A DNA stretch of 34,052 nucleotides from an uncultured Lachnospiraceae bacterium (GTDB lineage Bacteria > Bacillota > Clostridia > Lachnospirales > Lachnospiraceae), in the NCBI GenBank assembly GCA_945787565.1, contig CALZIE010000010.1, positions 1 through 34,052 of the forward strand, read 5' to 3'. The translations under genes were made by a program, and so were the position numbers. Numbering within the stretch: the stretch's first letter is position 1; every line of letters starts with the position of its first letter. Below are positions 7,753 through 15,488 of the stretch, piece after piece. The notes under the pieces were generated by a model. The model was not told the DNA's origin. It did no database searches and saw only the letters and a list, made by a program, of their open reading frames with translations.

Positions 7753-8976
7753 CTACCATAAAGAAACCGGAAGATTTAAGATCTGTTCTAACAGATATAG
7801 CCCACCTCGAAAACCGGTATACGGAATATAAGGATAATAGATTCTATGATCAAGATTTGGATTTGCGATCTGCACTGCCCTCTTATCTTCCCTTGCACTA
7901 AGAGTCACTGCATCGGAGAATAAGATATCCCCATCAAACTGCTCCACAATAGAAATCCATTCTTTTTCTGCAATAAATGGTACCTCCTCGGTTGCATGTT
8001 TTGGATTGTTGCAAGCTAACACTTCGACTGCTGCAATGCCTTCCTCCTTAAAGTAAGAAGCAATCCCTGCCACCGTGTCATAATGCCCGCTTAAAAGCGC
8101 GCTCTTTCGATGCATCATACGGCGCATAGCAGAATCACGCATGGCTTCTTCGATCCGCATTGTTTCTTTAGCGATAAATTCCTGATTGCAAGTCATGTCA
8201 ATTGCTTCTCCAATTTCCTCTAGCCATGCTATCGTCTGTTTCATACCATATGGTTTCTTATATACATAAGGGATGCCATATTTCTTTTTCATATATTCGG
8301 CAGCACGAATTCCTTCCTTACGGATGACTAGATTCACTTTGGCCTGTTTCATCCTTATCACTTCGTCAATCGTACACTCCGAAGGTAAGATACATCCTGC
8401 CTTTATTGGAAATGCACCTTCCACGGTGCGTATAAGTTCCATCGCATCCGCTTCATAATTATATTCATCTGCAACACTTCCAATCAGGTTAAAGAAGTTT
8501 CCTTCTTCTTTTTCTTCTTTTTCTTCTAATGAAAGTCCATGTTTTACAAGCAGATAAAGCGCTTCCTCAATCCCTTTTGAGAAATAATCATGAAGTCCTC
8601 CACTGGTAAGAGGAATGAATACAGTTTCCTCATAGTCTGGCTGCATCATAAGAAGGATGGATGCGATATCCGTTCCGATTACGGAGCTGATGGATGATGC
8701 AGAAACAAACAGCAGCTTTGGTCTATGCTTACGCACTACTTCATCGATTGCATGTTCGAGTCTCTTCGTAAGTCCCAGTGCGATATCACTGCCATCAATA
8801 TCAGTTGTTAATAAGAGACATCTTTTCTTTGCCTGCAGACTTCCAAATCCCTCAATGGAAAAATGAGTCGTTCCTGCCGGACCAAATTCTAATATTGCGA
8901 TCCCCTCTACCGGAAGAAGTGCTAACAGTTCTCCCATTCGTTCAGAAGGAATCGGAAAGTTCTTAAATAATCCCAT
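7753..8976 (-). CDS. Nitrogenase-like component 1, K-type (NifK/BchB-like) subunit
   Basis: A 407-residue protein with the three-Rossmann-domain pattern of nitrogenase component 1. Recognisable family positions include GPAGT at 32-36 (GPxGC in NifK), SASSISSVIGTD at 92-103 (the place of the usual TTC-x-E-x-IGDD) and the C-terminal block YIPYTGFRGGLYLLEQI. None of its cysteines (53, 195, 201, 263, 322) sits at a P-cluster ligand position; T35/T36 and S94-S98 are there instead. So this subunit should not supply cysteine ligands. Length is below NifK (about 510-520) and near BchB-type and other nitrogenase-like proteins. It starts two bases after the D-like stop, with its ribosome site inside the end of that gene, so tight translational coupling and an alpha2beta2-like complex are likely. 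The substrate is unknown. Confidence 0.78.
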   Translation of the reverse strand: MGLFKNFPIPSERMGELLALLPVEGIAILEFGPAGTTHFSIEGFGSLQAKKRCLLLTTDIDGSDIALGLTKRLEHAIDEVVRKHRPKLLFVSASSISSVIGTDIASILLMMQPDYEETVFIPLTSGGLHDYFSKGIEEALYLLVKHGLSLEEKEEKEEGNFFNLIGSVADEYNYEADAMELIRTVEGAFPIKAGCILPSECTIDEVIRMKQAKVNLVIRKEGIRAAEYMKKKYGIPYVYKKPYGMKQTIAWLEEIGEAIDMTCNQEFIAKETMRIEEAMRDSAMRRMMHRKSALLSGHYDTVAGIASYFKEEGIAAVEVLACNNPKHATEEVPFIAEKEWISIVEQFDGDILFSDAVTLSAREDKRAVQIANPNLDHRIYYPYIPYTGFRGGLYLLEQILNLPVSLW

Positions 8977-8978
8977 CT

Positions 8979-10301
8979 TTATTTTCCTCCCATCATCGCA
9001 GCCATCATTTCCATCATCGAGCTTGCACTCTTATGCTGCTGTGCTAGTGTATTCACATAAGATTCCAACACCTGTACGGGAAGCTCATACCCGATTCCAT
9101 TCACACCATGTGCTGAATTTAATAATATACCATGTTTCCTTAGCCTTGCCGGATCCTCATGTCCTACATAAAAATCAGGCTTTAGTATCTCATATGCTTC
9201 TTCAAGAGGCTCAATATTCGCCATCTTTGTCACATACGGATCATGGCCTTTATCTAAGATTTCCTGAATCTGCACATCATCTCCTTCATAAAGCTCACGT
9301 ACAGAAAGTAACTTTGGCTCCATTCCGGCATCACATAAAAATCTGGTATAACGGAATACATTGAACATAGTATTACCGTATACAAAACTCTTCCCTTTCA
9401 GCTTCTCTTTTAACTCTTCAACCCGTTTAATAGCCTCTTCCTTCTTTATCTTTAATCCTTCACCAAATGGAATATCCAATACTTCGGCAATTTTCTCATA
9501 GGAAGCAGTAATTTCCTCAAATAAAAGCGGTCGGTCAAAACATACATAAGGCACGCCAAACTCTTCTTCCATGCGGATTGCTAATTTTAACGCAGTAAAA
9601 TCCATCACAATATTTAAAGCTGCCGCAGGAGCCGTCACGACATCCTTTATACTGCCCTTACTTGGTAGGCTGATATGAACATTTACTCCATTTTCCTTAA
9701 GCCACATAAATAATTCTGTATGATCTAAACTCTTTCCTCTCCAGCCCAAGATATTGACGGTCTTTTCTGTCTTCTCCTGTTTTTCCATGATCCCGCCAAA
9801 TGCTTCTAAGGCACGCATAATTCCGGACATATGGGAAGTCTGGTTGAAATGTTCTGTCTGAACCGGCATCAATACTGCATTTACATCATTCTGTACCTCA
9901 TGGCAGATGCCTACGATATCTTCTCCTATCAATTCTGGAATGCAGGTAGTGATCACTAAGATTCCATCCGGATTTGTTTTATCCACCTCACGGATTGCTT
10001 CCTTCACACCTTTTGCACATCCAAATACTACTTCGTTTTCTTCCAACACGTAGCTATACGTACGGTCTTTTTTAATGCCACCATTTCTTAAAATCGCAAA
10101 ATCCTTGTTATAATACGTACATTCCTCTGTTCCGATTACCAGTACCGCTAACCCTTCCATATGGGTGGCAATCATTGTCGCACCAAATAATGGGCAGTGC
10201 GTTCCTGGGTAAATGGCATGAGAACAGGATTTAATATCTTTATCCGACTTTATATTCGAAAGGCGGTTTAATTTTTCTAAAACTGGCTGTTCTTTTTGCA
10301 T
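8979..10301 (-). CDS. Nitrogenase-like component 1, D-type (NifD/BchN-like) subunit
   Basis: A 440-residue component 1 subunit. Three cysteines, C36 (HCPLFGA), C61 (TEEC) and C120 (TTCIPELIGEDI), are spaced 25 and 59 residues apart, close to the spacing I recall for NifD (62/88/154) and BchN (26/51/112). They should ligate an Fe-S cluster at the subunit interface. At the site equivalent to the FeMo-cofactor Cys275 of NifD the residues read NIVMDF, apparently Asp in place of Cys, so a FeMo-type cofactor is not supported. The C-terminus is Met-rich (MMEMMAAMMGGK). The ribosome site is AAGGAG before the ATG. It follows the ATPase gene after 150 bases that hold a small ORF and three tandem repeats. 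It probably accepts electrons from the NifH-like protein encoded upstream. Confidence 0.82.
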   Translation of the reverse strand: MQKEQPVLEKLNRLSNIKSDKDIKSCSHAIYPGTHCPLFGATMIATHMEGLAVLVIGTEECTYYNKDFAILRNGGIKKDRTYSYVLEENEVVFGCAKGVKEAIREVDKTNPDGILVITTCIPELIGEDIVGICHEVQNDVNAVLMPVQTEHFNQTSHMSGIMRALEAFGGIMEKQEKTEKTVNILGWRGKSLDHTELFMWLKENGVNVHISLPSKGSIKDVVTAPAAALNIVMDFTALKLAIRMEEEFGVPYVCFDRPLLFEEITASYEKIAEVLDIPFGEGLKIKKEEAIKRVEELKEKLKGKSFVYGNTMFNVFRYTRFLCDAGMEPKLLSVRELYEGDDVQIQEILDKGHDPYVTKMANIEPLEEAYEILKPDFYVGHEDPARLRKHGILLNSAHGVNGIGYELPVQVLESYVNTLAQQHKSASSMMEMMAAMMGGK

Positions 10302-10323
10302 AACTTCTCCTTATCTATACTAC

Positions 10324-10374
10324 TTTACTTTCTACATTGCTTTACTTTCTCTATTGCTTTGCTTTCTGTGTTGC
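10324..10374. repeat. Three 17-bp tandem repeats in the leader of the NifD-like gene
   Basis: Units at 10324-10340, 10341-10357 and 10358-10374 read TTTACTTTCTACATTGC, TTTACTTTCTCTATTGC and TTTGCTTTCTGTGTTGC. On the mRNA strand they are GCAA-purine-rich units just before the ribosome site of the D-like gene. They end 23 bases before its start. Confidence 0.75.
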
Positions 10375-10479
10375 TTCTCCATCTTTGCTGACAGCAGCCG
10401 CAACAGTATTTTTCTTTCTACTATTCCTAGCCGCAAGTACTTCCCATGCTATTAGCAGCAAGGCACCACAAGAGGGCAT
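10351..10479 (-). CDS. Candidate 42-residue small ORF overlapping the end of the ATPase gene
   Basis: An open frame beginning ATG at 10479, inside the last codons of the ATPase gene in another frame, and ending TAG at 10351 fills most of the gap before the D-like gene. The peptide starts MPSCGALLLIAWEVL and continues with a Lys/Arg/Ala-rich tail ending KAKQ. A short hydrophobic start followed by a basic tail is seen. No convincing ribosome site precedes it, so it may be chance, or read by frameshifting or coupling with the ATPase gene. No family is recognised. Confidence 0.2.
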   Translation of the reverse strand: MPSCGALLLIAWEVLAARNSRKKNTVAAAVSKDGEATQKAKQ

Positions 10480-11222
10480 CCGCCGTTCATTTCCGGAAGA
10501 ATTGATACATCCAGTGTATATACCTCCTTAATCAGCTCCTTTGTAAGCACTTCCTTAGGTGCCCCTGCTCCTACAAGTCCCCCTTTTTTCATTACAAATA
10601 CCGTATCACTATAACGGATCGCCTGGTTTAAGTCATGAAGCACCATTACGATTGTCATGCCTAACTCTTTATTGAGTCTCTCTAATAAGTTCATAACCTC
10701 ATACTGATGGCTGATATCAAGATAGGTCGTGGGCTCATCTAAGAATAGAATCTTTGGCTGTTGTGCAAGGCACATGGCAATCCATGCACGCTGTCTTTCC
10801 CCGCCGGAAAGATCGGTGATTCTGCGTTCTTCGTATCCGTTAAGCCTTGTCTCCTTGATTGCCCATTCCACCACTTCACTGTCTTTTTCGCTAAGTGGCT
10901 CATACCAGCTACGATGCGGAAGCCTTCCAAACTCCACAAGACGTCTTACCGTCATATCTTCCGGCGAAGTATTAACCTGAGCTAACACGCTTAACACCTT
11001 GGCAATCTCTCTATTGCTCATGCCATTGATTGGCTTATCCTGTAATGCAATCTCGCCTGCCTGATGTTTTAACAGACGGCATACCGCCTTTAATACCGTT
11101 GATTTACCAGAGCCATTTGGTCCTAATATCGTCACCATCTCGCCTTCCTTAATCGAAAGGCTGATATCCTCTACAATGATTTTCTCTTCATATCCAATTC
11201 TCACATGATTTGCTGTTACCAT
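10452..11222 (-). CDS. FecE/BtuD-type ABC transporter ATPase (iron complex/metallophore uptake)
   Basis: This 256-residue ATPase carries Walker A GPNGSGKS (34-41), a Q-loop near VLAQVN, signature LSGGERQR (138-145), Walker B ILFLDEP (158-164) and the switch motif VLHDLNQAIRYSD typical of the iron-siderophore, haem and cobalamin importer class. It begins four bases after the permease stop. It should power import through the FecCD permease. The C-terminus NGGCPLVVPCC carries three cysteines in a short tail, which is unusual and might bind metal. Its place between permease and nitrogenase-like genes in one operon links uptake of a metal complex or tetrapyrrole to reductive chemistry. Confidence 0.88.
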   Translation of the reverse strand: MVTANHVRIGYEEKIIVEDISLSIKEGEMVTILGPNGSGKSTVLKAVCRLLKHQAGEIALQDKPINGMSNREIAKVLSVLAQVNTSPEDMTVRRLVEFGRLPHRSWYEPLSEKDSEVVEWAIKETRLNGYEERRITDLSGGERQRAWIAMCLAQQPKILFLDEPTTYLDISHQYEVMNLLERLNKELGMTIVMVLHDLNQAIRYSDTVFVMKKGGLVGAGAPKEVLTKELIKEVYTLDVSILPEMNGGCPLVVPCC

Positions 11223-11226
11223 AGTC

Positions 11227-12228
11227 TTATCCCCTGCTCTTTCTTAACTGATATAGGAAAAATGGTCCGCCCACGATTGCCATTAATGATCCGACTGGAA
11301 GCTCTACCGGTGAGAATATAGTTCTTGCAAGCGTATCGCAAATCAATAACACACAGCCGCCTAACAGCATAGAACATGGGAGAAGCTTTCGATAATCACT
11401 TCCTACAATCATTCTTGTAATATGCGGAACCACAAGTCCTACAAAACCGATAATTCCGACGAAGGATACACTCATTCCCGCTAAAAATGCGGCACATAAG
11501 GATACTAACACTCTCACTTTTGTTACATTCACACCAAGACTTGTGGCATTCGCATCCCCTAACTGTAAGGTATTGCAGCCAGACATGCAAAATAAAGAAA
11601 GAATCAGACCGATTACCAGATAAACTGCTAAGTTCTGTACGGTCGTCCATCCTTTTGATGCCAGACTTCCGTTCATCCATACCAATACCCCCTGAATCTT
11701 ATCCGAATTTAAAATGGACAAGATGGAGACAATCGCCCCAAAGACAGCGTTGACTGCCACACCGGAAAGTACGATACGTACTGGAGAGATCCCTCCTTTC
11801 CAGGAAAGCGCATATACGATTACCACTGCAAGTGTTGCTCCAAGAAAGGAAAACAGGGGGATATACTCAGACATAGCCGGAAATAAAAGCATCACGATAA
11901 CCGCTACACAGCTAGCCCCTGAACTAACACCGATGATTCCCGGGTCTGCAAGAGGATTTTTCATAACTGCCTGCAATAATGCCCCCGCTGTTCCAAGGGA
12001 CATGCCTACCATAACTGCAAGAATCACTCTTGGAAGCCTCATATTCAATACGATATTCTGACTTAACTCATCCTGATTTCGAAATAAGATGGACTGAATC
12101 ACAGTTCCCGGAGAGATTCGTACACTTCCGATTCCTACTGCTGTTACAATTGCAGCAACTAACACAGCTAATAGGATAAAAAATAATAAAAATGCATTCT
12201 GATCTTTGATTTTATTTTTTATTCTCAT
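11227..12228 (-). CDS. FecCD-family permease (iron complex/metallophore importer)
   Basis: A 333-residue membrane protein with about ten hydrophobic helices and clear FecCD signatures: MRLPRVILA (residues about 63-71), [16 protein letters not shown] (90-105), [17 protein letters not shown] (about 255-271) and [20 protein letters not shown] at the C-terminus. Such permeases form dimers that import ferric siderophores, haem or cobalamin. Its ATG overlaps the stop of the NifH-like gene by four bases (ATGA), so the two are translationally coupled. Only one permease gene is present, so a homodimer is expected. The matching binding-protein gene upstream is truncated, so the importer may depend on a binding protein encoded elsewhere. 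Confidence 0.9.
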   Translation of the reverse strand: MRIKNKIKDQNAFLLFFILLAVLVAAIVTAVGIGSVRISPGTVIQSILFRNQDELSQNIVLNMRLPRVILAVMVGMSLGTAGALLQAVMKNPLADPGIIGVSSGASCVAVIVMLLFPAMSEYIPLFSFLGATLAVVIVYALSWKGGISPVRIVLSGVAVNAVFGAIVSILSILNSDKIQGVLVWMNGSLASKGWTTVQNLAVYLVIGLILSLFCMSGCNTLQLGDANATSLGVNVTKVRVLVSLCAAFLAGMSVSFVGIIGFVGLVVPHITRMIVGSDYRKLLPCSMLLGGCVLLICDTLARTIFSPVELPVGSLMAIVGGPFFLYQLRKSRG

Positions 12229-12980
12229 ACCGCTTCTTCCTTTAAGATTTCTTCTGCAAGTCCTTTATAATATGCCGCCATATCAGAGGACGGATTATGT
12301 TCAATTACTGTCTTTCCGTCATTTTCCGCTTCCTGCACCGCTTTGTTGCGAGGGATTCTAAAAATGATCTTTGTTCCGATTTCTTCTGCTGCCTGTTCTA
12401 CCAGCTGATCCTCATTATCAATATTCTTTGCATTTAGAATAAGACCGCGAAGCTTTGCATATCCCATCTTTCCAAAGTTGCGGATAGCACTTGCGATATT
12501 GTTTGCCGCATATAATGACATCATCTCACCGGATGTAACAATACAGACTTCTTTTGCATAGCCCCCACGGATTGGCATTGCAAAACCGCCACACACTACA
12601 TCCCCGAGTACATCATAAAGAACGATATCCGGCTTATATTCCTCATAAGCACCAAGCTCTTCTAATTTTTCAAATGCTGTGATAATCCCTCTTCCGGCGC
12701 AGCCGATTCCCGGAGTCGGGCCTCCGGATTCCACACATAGCACTCCTTTATCACCTAAGAACACCAAATCTTCTAAGGTGACCTCATCCCCTTTTTCTTT
12801 TAATACGTCTAATACAGTCGGAATCTTCTTCCCCTGTGTCAGATTCTTTGTGGAGTCTGCCTTTGGATCACAGCCAATCTGCATTACCTTATATCCCATA
12901 TCCGCTAATGCAGCAGATAGATTCGAAACCGTCGTAGACTTTCCAATGCCACCTTTTCCATAAATCGCAATTTTTCTCAT
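12225..12980 (-). CDS. NifH/BchL-like ATP-dependent reductase (nitrogenase iron protein family)
   Basis: The likely start is the ATG at 12980, preceded by AGAGAGAGGATAAGG, giving 251 residues; an in-frame ATG at 13022 would add 14 charged residues with no better site. Walker A is GKGGIGKST (8-16), switch I CDPKADST (37-44). The two cysteines that would bind the bridging 4Fe-4S cluster of the homodimer are C94 (GIGCAGRG) and C130 ([10 protein letters not shown]). R97 matches the ADP-ribosylated Arg of NifH. The protein is shorter than NifH (about 270-296). It should pass single electrons with ATP hydrolysis to the D/K-like pair encoded three genes downstream. The order H-permease-ATPase-D-K within one strand supports one pathway. 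No nifB, nifE or nifN homologue is present. Confidence 0.88.
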   Translation of the reverse strand: MRKIAIYGKGGIGKSTTVSNLSAALADMGYKVMQIGCDPKADSTKNLTQGKKIPTVLDVLKEKGDEVTLEDLVFLGDKGVLCVESGGPTPGIGCAGRGIITAFEKLEELGAYEEYKPDIVLYDVLGDVVCGGFAMPIRGGYAKEVCIVTSGEMMSLYAANNIASAIRNFGKMGYAKLRGLILNAKNIDNEDQLVEQAAEEIGTKIIFRIPRNKAVQEAENDGKTVIEHNPSSDMAAYYKGLAEEILKEEAV

Positions 12981-13095
12981 ATCCTTATCCTCTCTCTTTC
13001 CCCGTATCCGTTCTGATCTCATTCTAACGATCCGCTTTTCTCTTGTTTTTATATTCCGTTCTTACTTTATCTTTATAATTGTTCTTACCTTGTTT

Positions 13096-13146
13096 CAATT
13101 AAAAAGCGGCGCGTCCCAGGTTATCCCTTTTCGGCGCACCGCTTTG
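13096..13146 (-). terminator. Intrinsic terminator/attenuator between binding-protein remnant and NifH-like gene
   Basis: Arms AAAGCGG-CGCGTCC (from 13103) and GGCGCACCGCTTT (to 13145) pair with one or two mismatches. On the minus strand the stem is followed by CTTTTTAATT. It lies 57 bases after the stop at 13204 and 116 bases before the NifH-like ATG. It would end or reduce transcription into the nitrogenase-like genes. TTGAAA at about 13091 with a TATAAA-like box on the minus strand might restart transcription, but this promoter is weak. Confidence 0.65.
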
Positions 13147-13203
13147 TTTCATTTTCCATTTATGCTCTTAGACTACTTCTTTAAAGCAACTGCCAAATCC
13201 AAC

Positions 13204-13797
13204 TTACTGATATAAGATTTCTGCCAATGTAATAAGGGAGTCAATTGCATGAATACCGCCGTTTGTAGCAAATAAAGATGGATCAAGATATACGACATTC
13301 CCTTCTTTTATTGCGGTTACACCAGACCATGCCTCAGCTGTCATGAATTTTTCCTCAAATACTGCCTGCATTTCTGCAGAACCATGTCCTAAGCAAAGGA
13401 TGTAATCCGGATTCGCTGCAATCGCGCTTTCCTCACTTAATGGAAGGAAACCTGTTTTCGCAGTCGCATCATCGATTCCCATAGCGCCAGTAATATTAAC
13501 CGCACCAAGTTTCTTTGCTAAATCACCAACAAACGTATATTCACTTCCAATCATATAAGACTGGGTTGTACCAAATAAAATCATTACGCTTGGCGCTTCT
13601 TTGCCTTCTGCCATTGCAAGTGCTTCGCCTGTTCTTGTGTTATAATCATTGATGATTTCTCTTACCATATCTTCTTTTCCAAATGCAACACCAAGTACTT
13701 CCACAGTATGAAGAACATTGTCATATAAATTACAATTTACATAGTAAGCTGGAATCTTCTGTTCAGCAATTACATCGTTTACGGTGTCTTCAAACAT
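13204..13797 (-). pseudogene. 5'-truncated FecB/BtuF-type periplasmic-binding protein remnant
   Basis: The 197 residues correspond to the connecting helix and C-terminal lobe of the iron-complex/cobalamin binding-protein family: a IPAYYVN strand, the LGVAFGKED helix, and later EGNVVYLDPSLFATNGGIHAIDSL. The usual family length is about 310-340 residues with a lipoprotein signal. Here the N-terminal lobe and signal peptide are missing, and the frame is closed by TAA three codons upstream of the ATG. No good ribosome site precedes the ATG. Without a signal it could not act outside the cell, so it is probably a deletion product. A 19-codon frame at 13802-13861 ends in TNIERII, which resembles the start of the missing lobe (P-x-NIERII), suggesting fragments of one original gene. 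The promoter with Fur-like boxes still lies directly upstream. Confidence 0.65.
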
Positions 13798-13884
13798 TGC
13801 TTCAAATTATTCTCTCTATATTTGTACGCGGTGCATATTGGCCATCTATGCTGTGCGCCATAAATATCAAAACCGACCTTTGTT

Positions 13885-13938
13885 ATGCTATCAATTTTGA
13901 GAATGATTGTCAATATCATAAAGAGATAAAAATTATCA
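13885..13938 (-). promoter_or_regulatory. Promoter with two Fur-box-like sites for the nitrogenase-like/importer cluster
   Basis: On the minus strand TTGACA (13913-13908), a 17-base spacer and TAGCAT (13890-13885) form a good promoter. The 15-bp site TGAGAATGATTGTCA at 13898-13912 overlaps the -35 box and matches the Fur 7-1-7 consensus TGATAAT-N-ATTATCA at 12 of 14 positions. A second site, AGATAAAAATTATCA at 13924-13938, matches at 12 of 14. Iron-dependent repression of the cluster is inferred. Confidence 0.7.
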
Positions 13939-13977
13939 TTTATTAGTGATTCTCGTGATTTTCTGACATTTTGCACA

Positions 13978-14022
13978 AAAAAAAGACTCTGCACCACTTT
14001 CGTACAAAGCCTCTTTTTTTAT
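13978..14022 (-). terminator. Intrinsic terminator of the GltD-like gene
   Basis: On the minus strand GAGGCTTTGTAC pairs with GTGCAGAGTC, including G-U pairs, around a short loop, and is followed by eight T. It lies just downstream of the stop at 14029. Confidence 0.6.
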
Positions 14023-14028
14023 CTTATC

Positions 14029-15267
14029 CTATTTATTTTCTTCAATATATTTCATGATTTCCTGTGCTACTACTTTCGCATGAGCAGCCGCCTGAACTAC
14101 GGTCTTCGCACCAGTTACAACGTCACCGGAAGCAAAAACACCCTTCTTTGTTGTATTTCCTACCTCATCTGTTACAAGAAGTCCCCATTTGTTTGTATCA
14201 AGACCAGTTGTAGTCGATACGATGTTGTTACGAGGATTCTGGCTTACAGCGATAATGGTCGTATCACATTCAAAGAAACCTTCGGTTCCTTCTAATGTCT
14301 TTGTATATACCTTGCCATTCTCATCTGTTTCATTCTTTGTCTCAATGTATTTTACGCCTGTCTTTGTCAGCTCTAATGGTGCTTTGAATAATTCAAATTT
14401 TACGCCATCTTCTTTTGCTTCTTCTAACTCAGCTTTTGTACAAGTCATATTCTCAAAGCCCTTACGGTACATAACGAATACTTCCTTTGCTCCGTTTCTC
14501 TTTGCTGTACGGGAAGCATCCATTGCTACGTTTCCGGCACCGATGATTACGACTCTATCTCCTAAGTTATCATATGCCTGAGGAGCTTTTAAATAATCAA
14601 TCGCATAGTGTACATTTCCAAGTGTCTCACCTTTGATATTCAGTGGCTTTGGATTCCATACGCCAGTTCCGATAAAGATTGCCTTATAGCCATCTTCTAA
14701 CATACGATCCAATGTGATAACCGGTCCAATTAAAGTATTCGGACGGAATTTTACGCCTAACTCACGTAATCTGTCTTTGTACAGATCAATTAACTCATTT
14801 GGAAGACGGTATTCTGGAATTCCATAACGTAAGATTCCACCTAATTTTTCATGAGCATCAAAGATTGTGATATCATAACCTTCTTTTGCAAGAACGAAAG
14901 CAAGCGTGATTCCAGCTGGGCCGGCACCAATGATTGCAACGCTTTCCTCTCTTTTCTTTGCTGGTTTAAAACGAACATTTTCTAAATAGTAACGAGATAC
15001 TTCTGCTTCAATATCACAAAAGCTTACTGGCTCGCCTTTGATTCCCTTGATACAATTTCCTTTACACTGGTCCTCATGAGGACATACAATAGCGCAAACT
15101 GCAGTCAGAGGGTTATTTTCAAATAACATCTCACCCGCTTCCATGATTTTTCCTTCTTTATAAAGAGCGATCGCCTCTGGAATTGCGGTATCAATTGGGC
15201 AGAACTTGCGGCATTTTGGATTCTTACACTGCAGGCAGCGTTCTGCTTCTTCTAATAAATTCTTCAT
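14029..15267 (-). CDS. GltD-like NAD(P)H-dependent Fe-S flavoprotein oxidoreductase
   Basis: The best start is ATG at 15267 (GGAGAAG just upstream), giving 412 residues; an upstream in-frame ATG at 15324 lacks a site. The N-terminal domain has the cysteine pattern C-x2-C-x4-C-x3-CP (RCLQCKNPKCRKFCP) and a second set (CAIVCPHEDQCKGNC) for two 4Fe-4S clusters. A dinucleotide fold GAGPAG near residue 117 binds FAD, and GAGNVAMD binds NAD(P)H. The C-terminal GVFASGDVVTGAKTVVQAAAHAK closes the FAD site. This is the single-gene layout of glutamate synthase small-subunit-like proteins, which in anaerobes often act as electron-transfer modules rather than glutamate synthase. No gltA large subunit is adjacent. 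It could be a source of low-potential electrons, but a link to the neighbouring nitrogenase-like cluster is only positional, since it has its own terminator. Confidence 0.85.
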   Translation of the reverse strand: MKNLLEEAERCLQCKNPKCRKFCPIDTAIPEAIALYKEGKIMEAGEMLFENNPLTAVCAIVCPHEDQCKGNCIKGIKGEPVSFCDIEAEVSRYYLENVRFKPAKKREESVAIIGAGPAGITLAFVLAKEGYDITIFDAHEKLGGILRYGIPEYRLPNELIDLYKDRLRELGVKFRPNTLIGPVITLDRMLEDGYKAIFIGTGVWNPKPLNIKGETLGNVHYAIDYLKAPQAYDNLGDRVVIIGAGNVAMDASRTAKRNGAKEVFVMYRKGFENMTCTKAELEEAKEDGVKFELFKAPLELTKTGVKYIETKNETDENGKVYTKTLEGTEGFFECDTTIIAVSQNPRNNIVSTTTGLDTNKWGLLVTDEVGNTTKKGVFASGDVVTGAKTVVQAAAHAKVVAQEIMKYIEENK

Positions 15268-15427
15268 ACGTATCTTCTCCAAACTAATTATGCTTATTTT
15301 AGTATTTCCTATTATGACATACAATTCCCCGATTTTGCAATATATAAATCGGATTCTTTCGTTAATTTTGGGGAAATATGTTTATTTTTTGTTTTTCTTC
15401 CAATACTAGTAACATTCTGTTATCAAC

Positions 15428-15469
15428 ACTGAGAAAATCGATCCCTACCACTTTCTCAGTTATTTTATC
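15428..15469 (+). terminator. Terminator-like hairpin in the leader of the cfa-type gene
   Basis: ACTGAGAAA (15428-15436) pairs perfectly with TTTCTCAGT (15452-15460) around a 15-base loop and is followed by TATTTTATC. It sits 20 bases before the start region at 15489 and may attenuate transcription or end a short upstream transcript. Confidence 0.4.
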
Positions 15470-15488
15470 AATTGAAAGGATGATTATC

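Noticed and set aside
10324..10374. CRISPR-like repeats
   Set aside because: Three abutting 17-bp units without spacers are a tandem repeat, not a CRISPR array.
10739..10985. Several short frames inside the FecE-type ATPase gene
   Set aside because: Out-of-frame shadows of a gene with all ABC motifs intact.
7753..12980. Classical nitrogen fixation genes
   Set aside because: No cofactor-assembly genes, no cysteine ligands in the K-like subunit, and Asp at the position of the FeMo-cofactor Cys; importer genes are interleaved. Nitrogenase-like is the safer call.
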